Origin: Sinomicrobium pectinilyticum
GTDB lineage: Bacteria; Bacteroidota; Bacteroidia; Flavobacteriales; Flavobacteriaceae
Direction of reading: 5' to 3'
NCBI RefSeq assembly: GCF_003725735.1
Contig: NZ_RJTM01000094.1
Coordinates: 1 to 64,000 of the forward strand
DNA: 64,000 nucleotides
A program made the position numbers and the translations under genes. Positions 39,689 through 50,200 of the stretch are shown one piece after another. Under the pieces are notes generated by a model. It ran no database searches, was not told the origin of the DNA, and worked only from the letters and a program-made list of their open reading frames with translations. The stretch's first letter is position 1; each line of letters begins with the position of its first letter.

Positions 39689-42139
39689 TTATTTCTTCCA
39701 TTCTTCTTCCAGCAGTTTTATAAAATAGCCTCCTACTACGCTTCTGGCCTGGAACCCGCGGACATCCCCGCTAGATGTAAAATGCCAGTCACTCATGGGC
39801 ACCCTGTCCTTACTTTCTGTGGCAAAAACGTGCACAGGATCTGCGAGTTTCATAAACCCGGACTTCGAATCCGTCAGTGTCGCCGTCCACAATATCCAGT
39901 CCGATTTGGTGTAGTCGGACCTGCTGTCCAGGGGCAGACCGTACTTGTTCTGGTTCTTCAGGTAAAAGGCTATTTCTTTCCGATAGACTTCTTTCGGGAA
40001 CAGATCAAGGTCAAGTACTTTATCCCAGACGAGATTGTATTTCTGGCTCCAGGTGTTACTGTCGTCGAACGTAAGCGCATAATGATCTCCCGCATCGGCG
40101 AGTTCCTGCCATTTCCCGGTCATTTCTTTGGCCATTGCCGTATATTTTTCAGCTACATCTTTATATCCCAATTGATCGGCAAGATACCCGTAACACCCGA
40201 GGGCTACTATCGCTTTTACGGACAGGTTGGCGTTTCTCGCCAGGTGTCCGGCAAAATCATCCGTACACAACTGGTTCCCGGGATCAAAGCCTTTATCTGC
40301 CAGGTAATTGGCCCAGGTGGTAAGCGTTTCCCAGTGCTTTTTGGCATAACCGGCATTGCCTTCAGCCCTTGCTATGGCCGCCGTGAGAATAATCATATTT
40401 CCGGATTCCTCAACGGGCATGGGTTCTCCGTATACCACCCCGTTCGCTTTGGGATATGTACCTATATCATGGGCAGGGAAAGGTTCTTTATACCTTCCGC
40501 TTTCAGAATAGTAAAAAATCCCGGTAAGCATACCTTCCATAAGTTCAGGATTGTACAGGAGAAATAGCGGTGCGGACGGGTAGGTCACATCAACGGTATT
40601 GATACAACCGTTACTGAAATTCTCTTTGGAAAGGAACAATACCTCACCGTCAGGGCTCTCTACCAGCTTATGAGCCGCAATACTCTGCCGGTAACCGATC
40701 TCGCATATCTCAGCATATTTCTCACCCCCTGCCGCCACGGCTTTCTGACGCAGATCGCTGTCAAATGCATCACATTTTTCCATGACGTCTTCGTACCGGA
40801 AATAGGCTTTTTCCAATTCGTTCTGAAAGGTATTTTTCCCGTCTTTATTCCACCACGGGCGCAGGTTCTGCCCGAAATACTGGATAGAATAGATATCGTC
40901 ATAGCCAAGCAGGATCAGGTGTTCCTTTTCGGAACGGATCTCTTCTTCGGGAAAAACGGTGTTCAGCATCAGTTGCTTTCCTTCCTTTACCTCCCCTGAA
41001 ACCGTATTTCCGGAGATGAAATTTTCCGCGGCTTCCGTGGCAGGGGAAACATATTGTGTTGCTTTTGCGGCACCCGGGGCGGCAACATACATATAGCCCC
41101 AGTCAATACGCAGGTTATCTCCCTTTTTCTCCAGGACAGGTTGTTCTGTGGTACCTGCTTTCAGGTATGAGAGGTTTTCCGTGGACGATTTTTCCGTAGT
41201 CATCAACTGGCCGGGTACATTGGATGCTACTGCAGAAGAAGCTCCGAAATATACCTGCACTTTATGAGCCTTGCCATCTTTAGGCGTAGTTTTTACGGAA
41301 ATATAGGATACCGGTCGGGCAAAAAGGGTGAGATCGTCCATAAGCAAAGGAGAGGTAAACGTAAGGTCTACGTCTACCGGACCGCATTCCAAAGTATATG
41401 TGGTTTGTGTTGCAGAAAGATTCAGAGCTTTTTGCCTGGCTGCAATGGCTTTGTCTTTCGGAACTATTTTTTCCACGATACCTGCATCCAACCATTGTCC
41501 GCCTGCTGTATTCCGTATGTGAATAGCCAGCACATTTCCTTTTTTCTTTAGTTTTTTCCGGACCTTTTCCGGGATGTCATAGTATTTGAATTCGTTATTC
41601 CAGCATTCGCAATCGTATACCGGCTCTCCGTTGATATATACTTTTACGTTATCATCATGACGGAGTTTCAGCAATATTTCTTCCGAAGGGACGGCAGAAA
41701 GGTCAAAGGTACGCCTGTACCAGAGGGCTTCACTCTTCCAGGAAGTCCCGGCCTGATCGTTATCCCCGAAAGGGGCAGAGGATACAGACCAGTCCGAATC
41801 GTTATAGCCGGGTTGTTCCCAGCCTTGTCCGGGGTTTTTCTCCGTACTTTTTACTTCATAGGCTTCACTGTCTGAAGCGGGAAGTACATCTTTATAATTT
41901 ACACCTTCTTTTCCCAGGAAACGGTATGTTTTCCCGTCTACTTTCACAAACCCCAGCAGGGATTGATCGGTTCCTGTCCAGTGCGTGGTGGGCGTGGAAT
42001 TTACCTCGTCGGCAAATGACCAGATACTAAAATAAGGATCGTGTGTTATAAGGGGATATGCAGGTGCCTGCCTTTGCTGGGCATAACCGGCCTGGAAAAA
42101 CAAGATGGTAAACAGGATCTGAATTAATTTTTTCATCAC
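39689..42139 (-). CDS. DUF4964/DUF5127/DUF4965/DUF1793 family secreted enzyme (glutaminase A-like) with jelly-roll insert
   Basis: The protein has 816 residues. Signal peptide about 1-21 (ILFTILFFQAGYAQ). AYPLITHDPYFSIWSFADEVN with THWTGTDQSLLGFVKVDGKTYRFLG is the start of this family. The catalytic-fold (alpha/alpha-barrel) half contains YRQSIAAHKLVESPDGEVLFLSKENFSNGCINTVDVTYPSAPLF and HDIGTYPKANG. An insert at about 90-235 (EQPGYNDSDWSVSSAPFGDND, ALWYRRTFDLS, VKVYINGEPVYD) is a galactose-binding-like jelly roll, as in glycosidases. The fungal relatives are called glutaminase A, but Bacteroidota members occur in glycan loci and their real substrate is unclear. Fourth last step of the second PUL operon. 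Confidence 0.8.
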   Translation of the reverse strand: MMKKLIQILFTILFFQAGYAQQRQAPAYPLITHDPYFSIWSFADEVNSTPTTHWTGTDQSLLGFVKVDGKTYRFLGKEGVNYKDVLPASDSEAYEVKSTEKNPGQGWEQPGYNDSDWSVSSAPFGDNDQAGTSWKSEALWYRRTFDLSAVPSEEILLKLRHDDNVKVYINGEPVYDCECWNNEFKYYDIPEKVRKKLKKKGNVLAIHIRNTAGGQWLDAGIVEKIVPKDKAIAARQKALNLSATQTTYTLECGPVDVDLTFTSPLLMDDLTLFARPVSYISVKTTPKDGKAHKVQVYFGASSAVASNVPGQLMTTEKSSTENLSYLKAGTTEQPVLEKKGDNLRIDWGYMYVAAPGAAKATQYVSPATEAAENFISGNTVSGEVKEGKQLMLNTVFPEEEIRSEKEHLILLGYDDIYSIQYFGQNLRPWWNKDGKNTFQNELEKAYFRYEDVMEKCDAFDSDLRQKAVAAGGEKYAEICEIGYRQSIAAHKLVESPDGEVLFLSKENFSNGCINTVDVTYPSAPLFLLYNPELMEGMLTGIFYYSESGRYKEPFPAHDIGTYPKANGVVYGEPMPVEESGNMIILTAAIARAEGNAGYAKKHWETLTTWANYLADKGFDPGNQLCTDDFAGHLARNANLSVKAIVALGCYGYLADQLGYKDVAEKYTAMAKEMTGKWQELADAGDHYALTFDDSNTWSQKYNLVWDKVLDLDLFPKEVYRKEIAFYLKNQNKYGLPLDSRSDYTKSDWILWTATLTDSKSGFMKLADPVHVFATESKDRVPMSDWHFTSSGDVRGFQARSVVGGYFIKLLEEEWKK

Positions 42140-42169
42140 GGTGATTTTAGATGGAGTTATCTGGTTATT

Positions 42170-43339
42170 CTAATTATCGGTTGTTGAAAAACTATATATG
42201 GAAACGGTATGGTATTCCTCATCGGGATCTAATATTATCGACGGGAAATCCGGCTGGTTCGGGGCATCGGGGAAGTGCTGGGTTTCCAGGGCGAATGCCG
42301 TACGGAAGTCGTCTTTGGTCCCGCTTTTGAAAGTATTCTTTCCCTGCATGAAGTTACCGCTGTAAAACTGTATCCCGGGCTCTTCCGTATAGACATTCAT
42401 GGTAATACCCGTTTTGTCCCCTATGATCGTAGCGGCATGGTTCATTCCTTTTGCTTTAGTATTGTTCAATACAAAATTGTGATCGTAACCGTCTCCGTTC
42501 TTTAATTGTTCATTTTCTTCTCCGATACGCTCCCCTATGGTGTGAAATTCCGAAAAATCGAAAGGAGTCCCTTTTACGTCCTTTAGCTCTCCTGTAGGAA
42601 TAAGGCCTTCATCTACGGGGGTAAATGCATCCGCATAAAATTTCACACGGTGTTCCAGAATAGTCCCATTCCCCTCGCCATTGAGGTTAAAAAAAGCATG
42701 ATTTGTAAGATTAACGGGGGTAGGCTTATCGGTTGCTGCTTCATATTCCATTTTCAGACTATTATCTGCCGTAACGGAGTAAGTAACTTTCACCTCAAGA
42801 TTCCCGGGGAAGCCTTCTTCCATATCGGGAGAAGTGTAATGCAGTACCAGGGTCTTGTCATCCGGTTGTTCTGCTTTCCAGACTACATCCTGGAACCCCT
42901 TGTTACCGCCGTGTAACGAATTTTCTCCGTTATTTACGGGAATAGTGTACTCTTTACCTTCCAGTGTGAATTTTCCTTTGGCGATACGGTTCCCTACCCG
43001 GCCTATTGTTGCGCCAAAATAGGGTTCCGTGGAATTGATAAAATCACCCACATTGTCAAAGCCTATCACTACATCGGTCATTTTCCCGTTTTTATCCGGT
43101 ACCCACAACCCCACCAAACGTCCCCCATAATTGGTAAAGGCGGCTTTTATCTTATTGTTCTTTATCCGGTACAGACCTACCTGCTTACCATCCAGGATCG
43201 TATCGAAGGCTTTTTCCCGTAACTCGGCCTGACCGGTATCTTCCGGTGTTTTCGCCGTGGTCTCTTTTTTATTGGTTTGTTTGCAGGCTGTTAAACTTAC
43301 AGCCAGGGTTAAGATAATATACAGATTAATTTTTTTCAT
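42170..43339 (-). CDS. Aldose 1-epimerase (mutarotase) lipoprotein
   Basis: The start is placed at 43339 (MKKINLYIILTLAVSLTAC, lipobox Cys19); an in-frame ATG at 43432 lies in the intergenic region and would spoil the signal. The protein has 389 residues. Galactose-mutarotase motifs: IKAAFTNYGGRLVGLWVPDKNG, YFGATIGRVGNRIAKGKF, NLTNHAFFNLNGEG with the catalytic His, EEPGIQFYSGNF and FALETQHFPDAPNQP with the catalytic Glu. Lipid-anchored and therefore likely periplasmic. It interconverts anomers of sugars released by the locus enzymes, possibly galactose or arabinose. Lies between the GH5-like and DUF4965 genes. Confidence 0.9.
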   Translation of the reverse strand: MKKINLYIILTLAVSLTACKQTNKKETTAKTPEDTGQAELREKAFDTILDGKQVGLYRIKNNKIKAAFTNYGGRLVGLWVPDKNGKMTDVVIGFDNVGDFINSTEPYFGATIGRVGNRIAKGKFTLEGKEYTIPVNNGENSLHGGNKGFQDVVWKAEQPDDKTLVLHYTSPDMEEGFPGNLEVKVTYSVTADNSLKMEYEAATDKPTPVNLTNHAFFNLNGEGNGTILEHRVKFYADAFTPVDEGLIPTGELKDVKGTPFDFSEFHTIGERIGEENEQLKNGDGYDHNFVLNNTKAKGMNHAATIIGDKTGITMNVYTEEPGIQFYSGNFMQGKNTFKSGTKDDFRTAFALETQHFPDAPNQPDFPSIILDPDEEYHTVSIYSFSTTDN

Positions 43340-43444
43340 GATTTTTATGTTAGTTGTACAGTTTTTCCTGGTTTTGTCCGGCAACTCATACAGACCGACA
43401 TTAACAGGAGAAATACAGAAAGCTTTCGGCACATAAAAATCAGC

Positions 43445-44509
43445 TTACTTTTTGTTATTCAGTTTTTTTATCAGGTCCGCTTCATCCTGCCGGTACGGGG
43501 TGCCATCCTTTCGGAATACATCGTGAAACCATTCGACGGGTTCTTCTCCGCTTTCTATCGGGGTATTCCAGGCATAAATGGTATTCGTTTTGCCGTTGAC
43601 CAGCCCCCAGTTTATCGCCCCTATGTTTTCCTCTTTCAGCATTGGCATAATATTGGCAAACCTGCTGTTCCTGGTACGGGCCATATACTCGGTACAGATC
43701 ATCGGGCGTCCGTGGCTTTTCAGCAATTCCAGGACCCTCCGGTGATCTTCGGGATCGCCGTAATTGTGATAGGTAATAATGTCGGAATGCAATGCCTGAA
43801 AAGCCCCGAGGTCCGTTAGACCCCACGACCATAAACCGGCCGATACCGGTTGGGAAGGATTCACTTCACGCGCCCATTCAAACACATTTTTGAGTAACGG
43901 CAACGATTCGTTTCCTTTCCCTTCATTTCCCGGTTCGTTGTAGAGATCCCACAACAGGATACGTTTATCATCTTTAAAGGTATTGATAATATCCTTGACG
44001 TATTTTTCCAGTTCCGGAAAATTCTTTTCTTCTCCGGAAGCGGGATCACCGGGATCCTGTACCCAACCGGAATTATGAGTACCTGTTTTTGGTTCGGGCT
44101 GTTTGCCGATCTTCGGGGTTTTGTCCCATACATCGTCAAAGATGACAAACATAGTCTTTATAGCATGTTTATTGGCAATATCCAGGTACCGGTCCACCCG
44201 CTTTTTAAAACCTTCGGGATCGGCTTTATAGGCCAGGCTATGCAGATAGACCCGCATAACATTCATCCCTATGCTTTCGGCATATCCCAGTTCACGGTCT
44301 ATGAGTTCGGGACTGAAAGTCTTTTCCTGCCACATCTCTAGCTGGTTTATAGCGTTACTGGGGATAAAATTGGCTCCATTGATCCAGTCGTGCTGTTTAT
44401 ACCACGCTTCGGCCTTCTCTATGGACCATCGTTCTCCCTTTTGCTGTGCCACAGCACTGCATATCATACTTAGGAATAGTAATAGTGTTAACGGATATAT
44501 TTTCTTCAT
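43445..44509 (-). CDS. GH5-like (clan GH-A) glycoside hydrolase, secreted
   Basis: The protein has 354 residues. Signal peptide 1-21 (LLLFLSMICSAVAQ). TIM-barrel clan GH-A features: GMNVMRVYLHSLAY on strand 2-3, ILLWDLYNEPGNE with acid/base Glu192 in the NEP motif, and PMICTEYMAR with nucleophile Glu274. GANFIPSNAINQLEMWQ near the N-terminus resembles the opening of bacterial GH5/GH2-type catalytic modules. Subfamily and substrate cannot be set by eye. Part of the second PUL, between the DUF3823 protein and the aldose epimerase. Confidence 0.82.
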   Translation of the reverse strand: MKKIYPLTLLLFLSMICSAVAQQKGERWSIEKAEAWYKQHDWINGANFIPSNAINQLEMWQEKTFSPELIDRELGYAESIGMNVMRVYLHSLAYKADPEGFKKRVDRYLDIANKHAIKTMFVIFDDVWDKTPKIGKQPEPKTGTHNSGWVQDPGDPASGEEKNFPELEKYVKDIINTFKDDKRILLWDLYNEPGNEGKGNESLPLLKNVFEWAREVNPSQPVSAGLWSWGLTDLGAFQALHSDIITYHNYGDPEDHRRVLELLKSHGRPMICTEYMARTRNSRFANIMPMLKEENIGAINWGLVNGKTNTIYAWNTPIESGEEPVEWFHDVFRKDGTPYRQDEADLIKKLNNKK

Positions 44510-44598
44510 GCTTAAAATATTTATTATAAAATTGATCTTGCTATTTTATATACCGAGTGCTGTTTCATTCAGAAACCGTTTAAATTTTAAGGTATTCA

Positions 44599-45300
44599 TC
44601 AGAATTCCAATTTTTCCACCGGTGAAAAGATAAGGCTTTCTACTCCACTGATCTTTACTCCTATACGTGCAAACACATAATTCCTGGTATTGTCATCGGG
44701 AATTTCCGCCGAAACCTCAATGGCATTAAGGTCTGCCGTATCGGCATTGGCATTTGCATAATTTTCCAGATCATTGTCCGAAACAAAAGCCGTATTATTG
44801 AGATAGAGTGTTACGCGCTCCACTTCCCTGGCCTCCTCTCCGGTTATAATCTGTCTTATGCTACACCTGGCATTAACCGTATTGCCGGAAAGGGAAAACT
44901 CCGTATTTTCTACCATAAAATAAGGCTTTACATCCACATCGAGCGTTTTTTCTCCATTCAGGGTAAAAAAGATAGTATCCCGCTGTTCTTCATTTATGAT
45001 TTCCGTCTGAAAAGGGCCTGCATTATTAACAAAGACCAGTTTATAGTCCCCATGGAATGTTTTTATACTGAAAGAGCCGTCCTGGTTTAACGGAACCTCA
45101 ATTGGTCCCGGGTCCCCGTATCCCGGCTGCCATAACTGAAATCTCACCTCGCCGTGCCTTACCTGTACCGGTTCTCCTTCATAGACCACCCGCCCGCTGA
45201 AAAAGGTATCCGGTTCGTCAAAATTATCGACACCGCAGGAAGTGAATATCCCGCATACACAGAGACATATCCAATAATATTTAAATTTTAGTGTTTTCAT
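44599..45300 (-). CDS. DUF3823-type surface lipoprotein
   Basis: The protein has 233 residues. The lipobox is GIFTSC (Cys22) followed by an Asp/Glu-rich run, as in exported surface lipoproteins. FSGRVVYEGEPVQVRHGEVRFQLWQPGYGDPGPIEVPLNQDGSFSIKTFHGDYKLVFVNNAGPF matches DUF3823, a two-Ig-like-domain protein often encoded after susD. It starts 10 nt after the susD stop. Likely a surface glycan-binding accessory, similar in role to SusE/F; ligand unknown. Confidence 0.85.
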   Translation of the reverse strand: MKTLKFKYYWICLCVCGIFTSCGVDNFDEPDTFFSGRVVYEGEPVQVRHGEVRFQLWQPGYGDPGPIEVPLNQDGSFSIKTFHGDYKLVFVNNAGPFQTEIINEEQRDTIFFTLNGEKTLDVDVKPYFMVENTEFSLSGNTVNARCSIRQIITGEEAREVERVTLYLNNTAFVSDNDLENYANANADTADLNAIEVSAEIPDDNTRNYVFARIGVKISGVESLIFSPVEKLEF

Positions 45301-45310
45301 CTTTGCCGTT

Positions 45311-47191
45311 TTAGTGGTTAGGGTTTTTTACAATCTTAGGGTTGTTGTTCAGCACATCCTGGGCGATCTCGGAATAGTAATTTCCAAACCGGAAGCGATC
45401 GGAAGCGGTTACACGGCTTGGTCTGACAATCTTGTAGATATACTTTTCATGATCTGCATTTCCGGGATTGTACACTTTATAAGGCCATATTCCATAGGGC
45501 TGTGTCTGCCGTTTGGTAGCGCTTCCTATATTTTGTGTGATCCCAGATTCCGTAATCTCCGAACCGTCCATTACCAGATGGGCAATCCGCCAGCGCTTCA
45601 GGTCAAAAAAGTACAGGCCCTCAAAGGCGAGCTCCACATACCGTTCGTGAGCTATCCTGTCAAAGGTTATATCTCCGGGGGTAAGCGGTACGGTAATCCC
45701 GGCTCTCTCCCGGACCCTGTTCATATAATCCGCCGCCACATCGGACTGGCCGAGTTCAAAAGCAGCTTCGGCAGCATTTAACAGCACTTCTCCGAAGCGG
45801 TAACGGATAAACCACACATCGCTCATTACCCCACGTTGCCCCGAACCATCCTTGGGGTCCTGGTATTTCCGGATATAAAAGCCGGATTGTGCCACGTGTT
45901 CCAGTCCGTCAATAGGCCCGTCAAAACCAACAACCTGCACGGAAGTACCGTCAACATCCTTGCTTTGCCCCCTGGAATCTCCACTGATTACGGAACCGTC
46001 GGGCATTTGTATTCCGGCAAAAATATCCACCTCCCTGCCTTTAAAGGACGAACCGGGTACAATTACAGTACCTTGCAGGCGCGCGTCCCGGTTTTCGAAG
46101 ATATCTCCTATGTTATCGTAGGCGATATATGCTCCGGAGGCATCTTTATTGGGCAACGGTGCAAATTCTCCCTCCAGGGTTTCAAAAGATTGTACGAAAT
46201 TCAGTGAAGGGTTTATGCGCCCTCCCTCTTCTTCTTCGGCGCCAAACCGGGGTTGGTTGGATATGGTAAAACCATGCCTTTTGCCGGTTTGTAATTTGTA
46301 GTCTTCTACAAAAATAGCCTCGGGATTGCTGGCCTTATCGTAAAAGATACTGGCAAAATTATCTGCCAGGTCGGGTTTCTTCTGATACAGTGCATAAGCT
46401 CCCGCTTCTCCGTCTATAATTCTCTGTGCTGCCTGCAATGCGGCAGTATAATAACCATTCGCCCTGTCTGCCGGAATGCCTACTTCTCCACCCGGCAGCG
46501 ATACCTGGGGGATTGTGGACCCGTATTTGGCTATGGAACCGGCATATAATGCCGCCCTGCATTGCATGGCAAGGGCTGCACCCATGCTGGCCCGTGATTT
46601 GGAATTTACGTCATCGGGAAGCATTTCCATGATCTCTTCCGCCTCTGCAATAACAAAATCATATATGGCTGCTTCGGTTTCCCTCGGATGCTGGAGATAT
46701 GTAGGATCTCCGCTGTAATCGTACTCCATAGGTTCGAGAATAAGCGGAACACCTCCCATACGCTTTACCATAGTAAAATAATACGAGGCCCGTAAAAACC
46801 TGGCTTCTGCAATAAAACGGGTTTTATCTTCTTCTTCCAGACCTTCCGAATCCGTAACTCCCTGTATAAAAATATTGATATCGCGGATGTAACCGTAATC
46901 CCATGTGCGCCAGTCACCATATCCCCATCTATTGTTCTGAAATGCCCCGTAACTCCCGTTATCGGACCAGAAAGCCATATTAAAACCGGAGAGCGACTGC
47001 CAGGACTCCACCGTTCCGAAATCATAATACCGGTTATACAGGTCCGCAAGAATAGACAAGGTCAGTTCCGGACTGTTATAGGCTTTATCCGTAGGGATGA
47101 TCTGTGTGGGTTCGCGGTTCAGGAAATCATCGTCATTGCAACCACCTAACCATAAAGTCAATGCTATCAGGGTATATATATATTTTTTCAT
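45311..47191 (-). CDS. SusD/RagB glycan-binding lipoprotein of the second PUL
   Basis: The protein has 626 residues. The lipobox is LWLGGC (Cys18). SusD features: FLNREPTQIIPTDKAYNSPELTLSILADLYNRYYDFG, FIAEARFLRASYYFTMVKRMGGVPLIL, and the C-terminal HERYVELAFEGLYFFDLKRWRIA. It is 15 nt downstream of susC on the minus strand, the normal close pairing. Large for a SusD, with long surface loops expected. Binds the second-PUL glycan at the outer membrane. Confidence 0.93.
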   Translation of the reverse strand: MKKYIYTLIALTLWLGGCNDDDFLNREPTQIIPTDKAYNSPELTLSILADLYNRYYDFGTVESWQSLSGFNMAFWSDNGSYGAFQNNRWGYGDWRTWDYGYIRDINIFIQGVTDSEGLEEEDKTRFIAEARFLRASYYFTMVKRMGGVPLILEPMEYDYSGDPTYLQHPRETEAAIYDFVIAEAEEIMEMLPDDVNSKSRASMGAALAMQCRAALYAGSIAKYGSTIPQVSLPGGEVGIPADRANGYYTAALQAAQRIIDGEAGAYALYQKKPDLADNFASIFYDKASNPEAIFVEDYKLQTGKRHGFTISNQPRFGAEEEEGGRINPSLNFVQSFETLEGEFAPLPNKDASGAYIAYDNIGDIFENRDARLQGTVIVPGSSFKGREVDIFAGIQMPDGSVISGDSRGQSKDVDGTSVQVVGFDGPIDGLEHVAQSGFYIRKYQDPKDGSGQRGVMSDVWFIRYRFGEVLLNAAEAAFELGQSDVAADYMNRVRERAGITVPLTPGDITFDRIAHERYVELAFEGLYFFDLKRWRIAHLVMDGSEITESGITQNIGSATKRQTQPYGIWPYKVYNPGNADHEKYIYKIVRPSRVTASDRFRFGNYYSEIAQDVLNNNPKIVKNPNH

Positions 47192-47206
47192 CTCTGTTCT
47201 TTTGCT

Positions 47207-50200
47207 TTATAATGAAATATTCACACCTAAGTTCACAAACTTATTCGGAGGGTATTGTAACCCGTTGGTATCTGCTATTTCCGGATCCACTCCAAATTTG
47301 GACAGGTTATCTATGGAAAACAGGTTATACCCGTTTATATAGAACCTCATTTTCTGCACACCGAATTTGTCCAGGAGAGCTTTGGGAAGCGTGTAACCGA
47401 GTTCAAGTGTTCTTGCCCTTATGTAGGTTACATTGTGCAGCCAGAATGTGGAATTCCTGTAGCTGCTGTGTCCGCCGTGATTATAGCGAAGCGGCGGGTA
47501 CTTGCCGGATATCCATTCGCTCTCCGTGTCGAAAGGATCGGCACGGTGCCAGCGATCCAGCAATATCCGGTTAAGTGCCCCTTCGTTCTGGTAAGGGACC
47601 CTCGTTTCATGCTCCTGATTCCAGGAATACCCTGAAGCCCCGGAGAAATCTGCGGTAAGGTCAAAGCCTTTATACGCCATCCGGAGGCTGAACCCGAAAT
47701 TGACATTAGGATTAAACGAGGTGTATCCGATAGGTCTCTCGTCATTACCGTTAATATATCCGTCACCATTAAAATCCTTATAGATAATATCGCCCGGCAA
47801 CAAAGTGGAATTTCCCTGTCCGTCTATATTTACCGGGTAGTTATCGATCTCTTCCTGGTTTTGAAACTGTCCTATGGCCGTAAGCCCCCAGAAAATATTT
47901 TCATATCTGCCTTCCCGGCGGTTCCGGTATTCCTGAAGGGCATTGGCATACCGCGGCTTATAGCTATCGAGGAACTTGCTCCTGGAAACCGAAGCATTTC
48001 CGCTAACCGTAAAAGTGAGTTCTCCGAAATTTCCGGAATAGGCCAGTGCCCCTTCTATACCATAACGGGCATCGCTGTTTACATTTTCATCCGGAAGGCC
48101 GTAACCTACTTCACTGGGGATCAATATATCATATTTCCGTCCCCTTAACCCGGTACGTTTTCTGTAGAAATATTCGAAAGACCCGCTCAGTTTACTGTCG
48201 AACAGGTAGAAATCCGCTCCGATGTTGGTTATCTTACTTTTGAACCAGCTAAAATTGGTTATGGGTATTCCCCGGTTTCGCGAACCTACTACAACATCTC
48301 CGTCCAGGATGACCTGCGACACATTGTAATTATACCCGCTCAGGTAATCATAAGCTCCCAATCCCGTAACATTCCGGTTATCATCCCCCAGGACACCATA
48401 GGAAGCACGGAATTTCAAATCATTTAAAACCGTGTTCTCCCCGAGAAAATTTTGCATAAACGGCTCGTCAGTTATACGCCATCCCCCTGATACGGAAGGA
48501 AAGAAACCGGTCCTCTTCCCGGGAGCAAACATCCAGGAGGCATCGCGCCTTCCGGACAGTTCCAGGTAATACCGGTTTTTGTAATTGTAGCTTATTCTCC
48601 CTACATAACCTATTCTTGCTTCTTCATTATCACTGTCATCAAATGTGTCCATATCCTTGAAATAGATCAGGGGAAGGTCGTTGTTATCCGGTACGGAATG
48701 CACCCACTGCCGTGTTTCGCGGTCTTCTTTTCGTTCTACCACAAAAAAGGATTCGATATTGTGGTTGCCAAAAGAATTTTTATAATGCAGCTGCCCCTGG
48801 TACAGTTGGCGGAACACTTTTTTGTTCTCCCTTTCCCGCCAGGGATTGGTACTTCCTCCCGTAACTTCATAAGTATCGGTATCCGGATGATAAGTATAAG
48901 CTTCATAAGTATATTCGTGACCATCGAGTACCCGGTCGGCAAGGTAGTAGGAATACATTCCTTTCAGGGTGAGCCCATCTATATAAGGAATATCGTATTC
49001 TCCCGTAAAATTGGTCTGGATAACCCTCCAGGTATCCAGGGCATATCCTCCGATTTCCTTATTGTGCAATGCCCAGTTCGTTTCATTATGTCCTATATCA
49101 TTGAGATAATCCGGGTTATCATTAGCGTAGGGGCGCTCAAAAGGGCGGTTCCTCAGAATGGCAAAACGAGGTAACCAGTAATCGTCGGCCCCGGGAATTC
49201 CCGGATTGTCCCGTATCTCTATTCTCCCGTTGATCTGTACACCCACACGAAGACGATCGGAGATATTCGCATCTACATTACTTTGAATATTGGTCCGTTC
49301 AAACGTAAATTCATCTCCCAGCACGGACTCCTGCTTTAAGCGGGTGGCAGAAAGATAATAATTGATCTTTTCGGAGCCTCCGGAAGCATTTATATTGATA
49401 TTGGTAAGCGGGGCATTTTTCTTGATAATAAAATCTTTCCAGTTAAAGGACTGATAGCCATACTCTGTACCTATCCGGTATTTTTCCAGTTCCTCCGGGG
49501 TAATGTTCGTCTGCCCGAACTGGTTGACATCGGCTTCGGCTTTCATCAGCATCCATTGGTAAGAATCGTTTACCGGTTCGGGGAACCTCGACCAGTTCTG
49601 CCAGCCGGTATACGCATTGATATTTACGGTATTCCTGGAGCCTTTCTTTCCTCGTTTGGTAGTGACTACCACCACCCCGTTTGCTGCCCGGACGCCGTAA
49701 ATGGCCGCAGAAGCATCTTTCAGGACGGTAAGGCTTTCTATGTCATTCGGAGCAAGATTATTAAATTGCCCTTCATCCTGCGGCACACCGTCTATTATAA
49801 ATAAGGGGGTTCCCATGTTACGGATCTGTACGGCGGCACTAGCCCCCGGCCGCCCATCGGCCATCCGAAAGGTGACTCCCGGAATCTTTCCAGCCAGGCC
49901 TGAACTCACGGTAGCACCTCCGTGTACATTCTCCATATCTTCACTGGTTATAGTAGCTATCGAGCCTGTGAGCGATTTTTTATCCTGTGCGGAGTAGCCG
50001 GTAATAACCACTTCGTCGAGTTGCTGGGCGTCTTCCTGCATGGTTATATCAATACGTGTTTTCCCGGCAACTGCTACTTCCTGTGAAATAAAACCTACGT
50101 AGGAAAAGGTAATGACATCATCTTCGGTAACGCTGAGTTCGTAATTACCATCGAAATCCGTAGAGGTCCCTTTGGGCTTATCCTTGACCAGGATATTCAC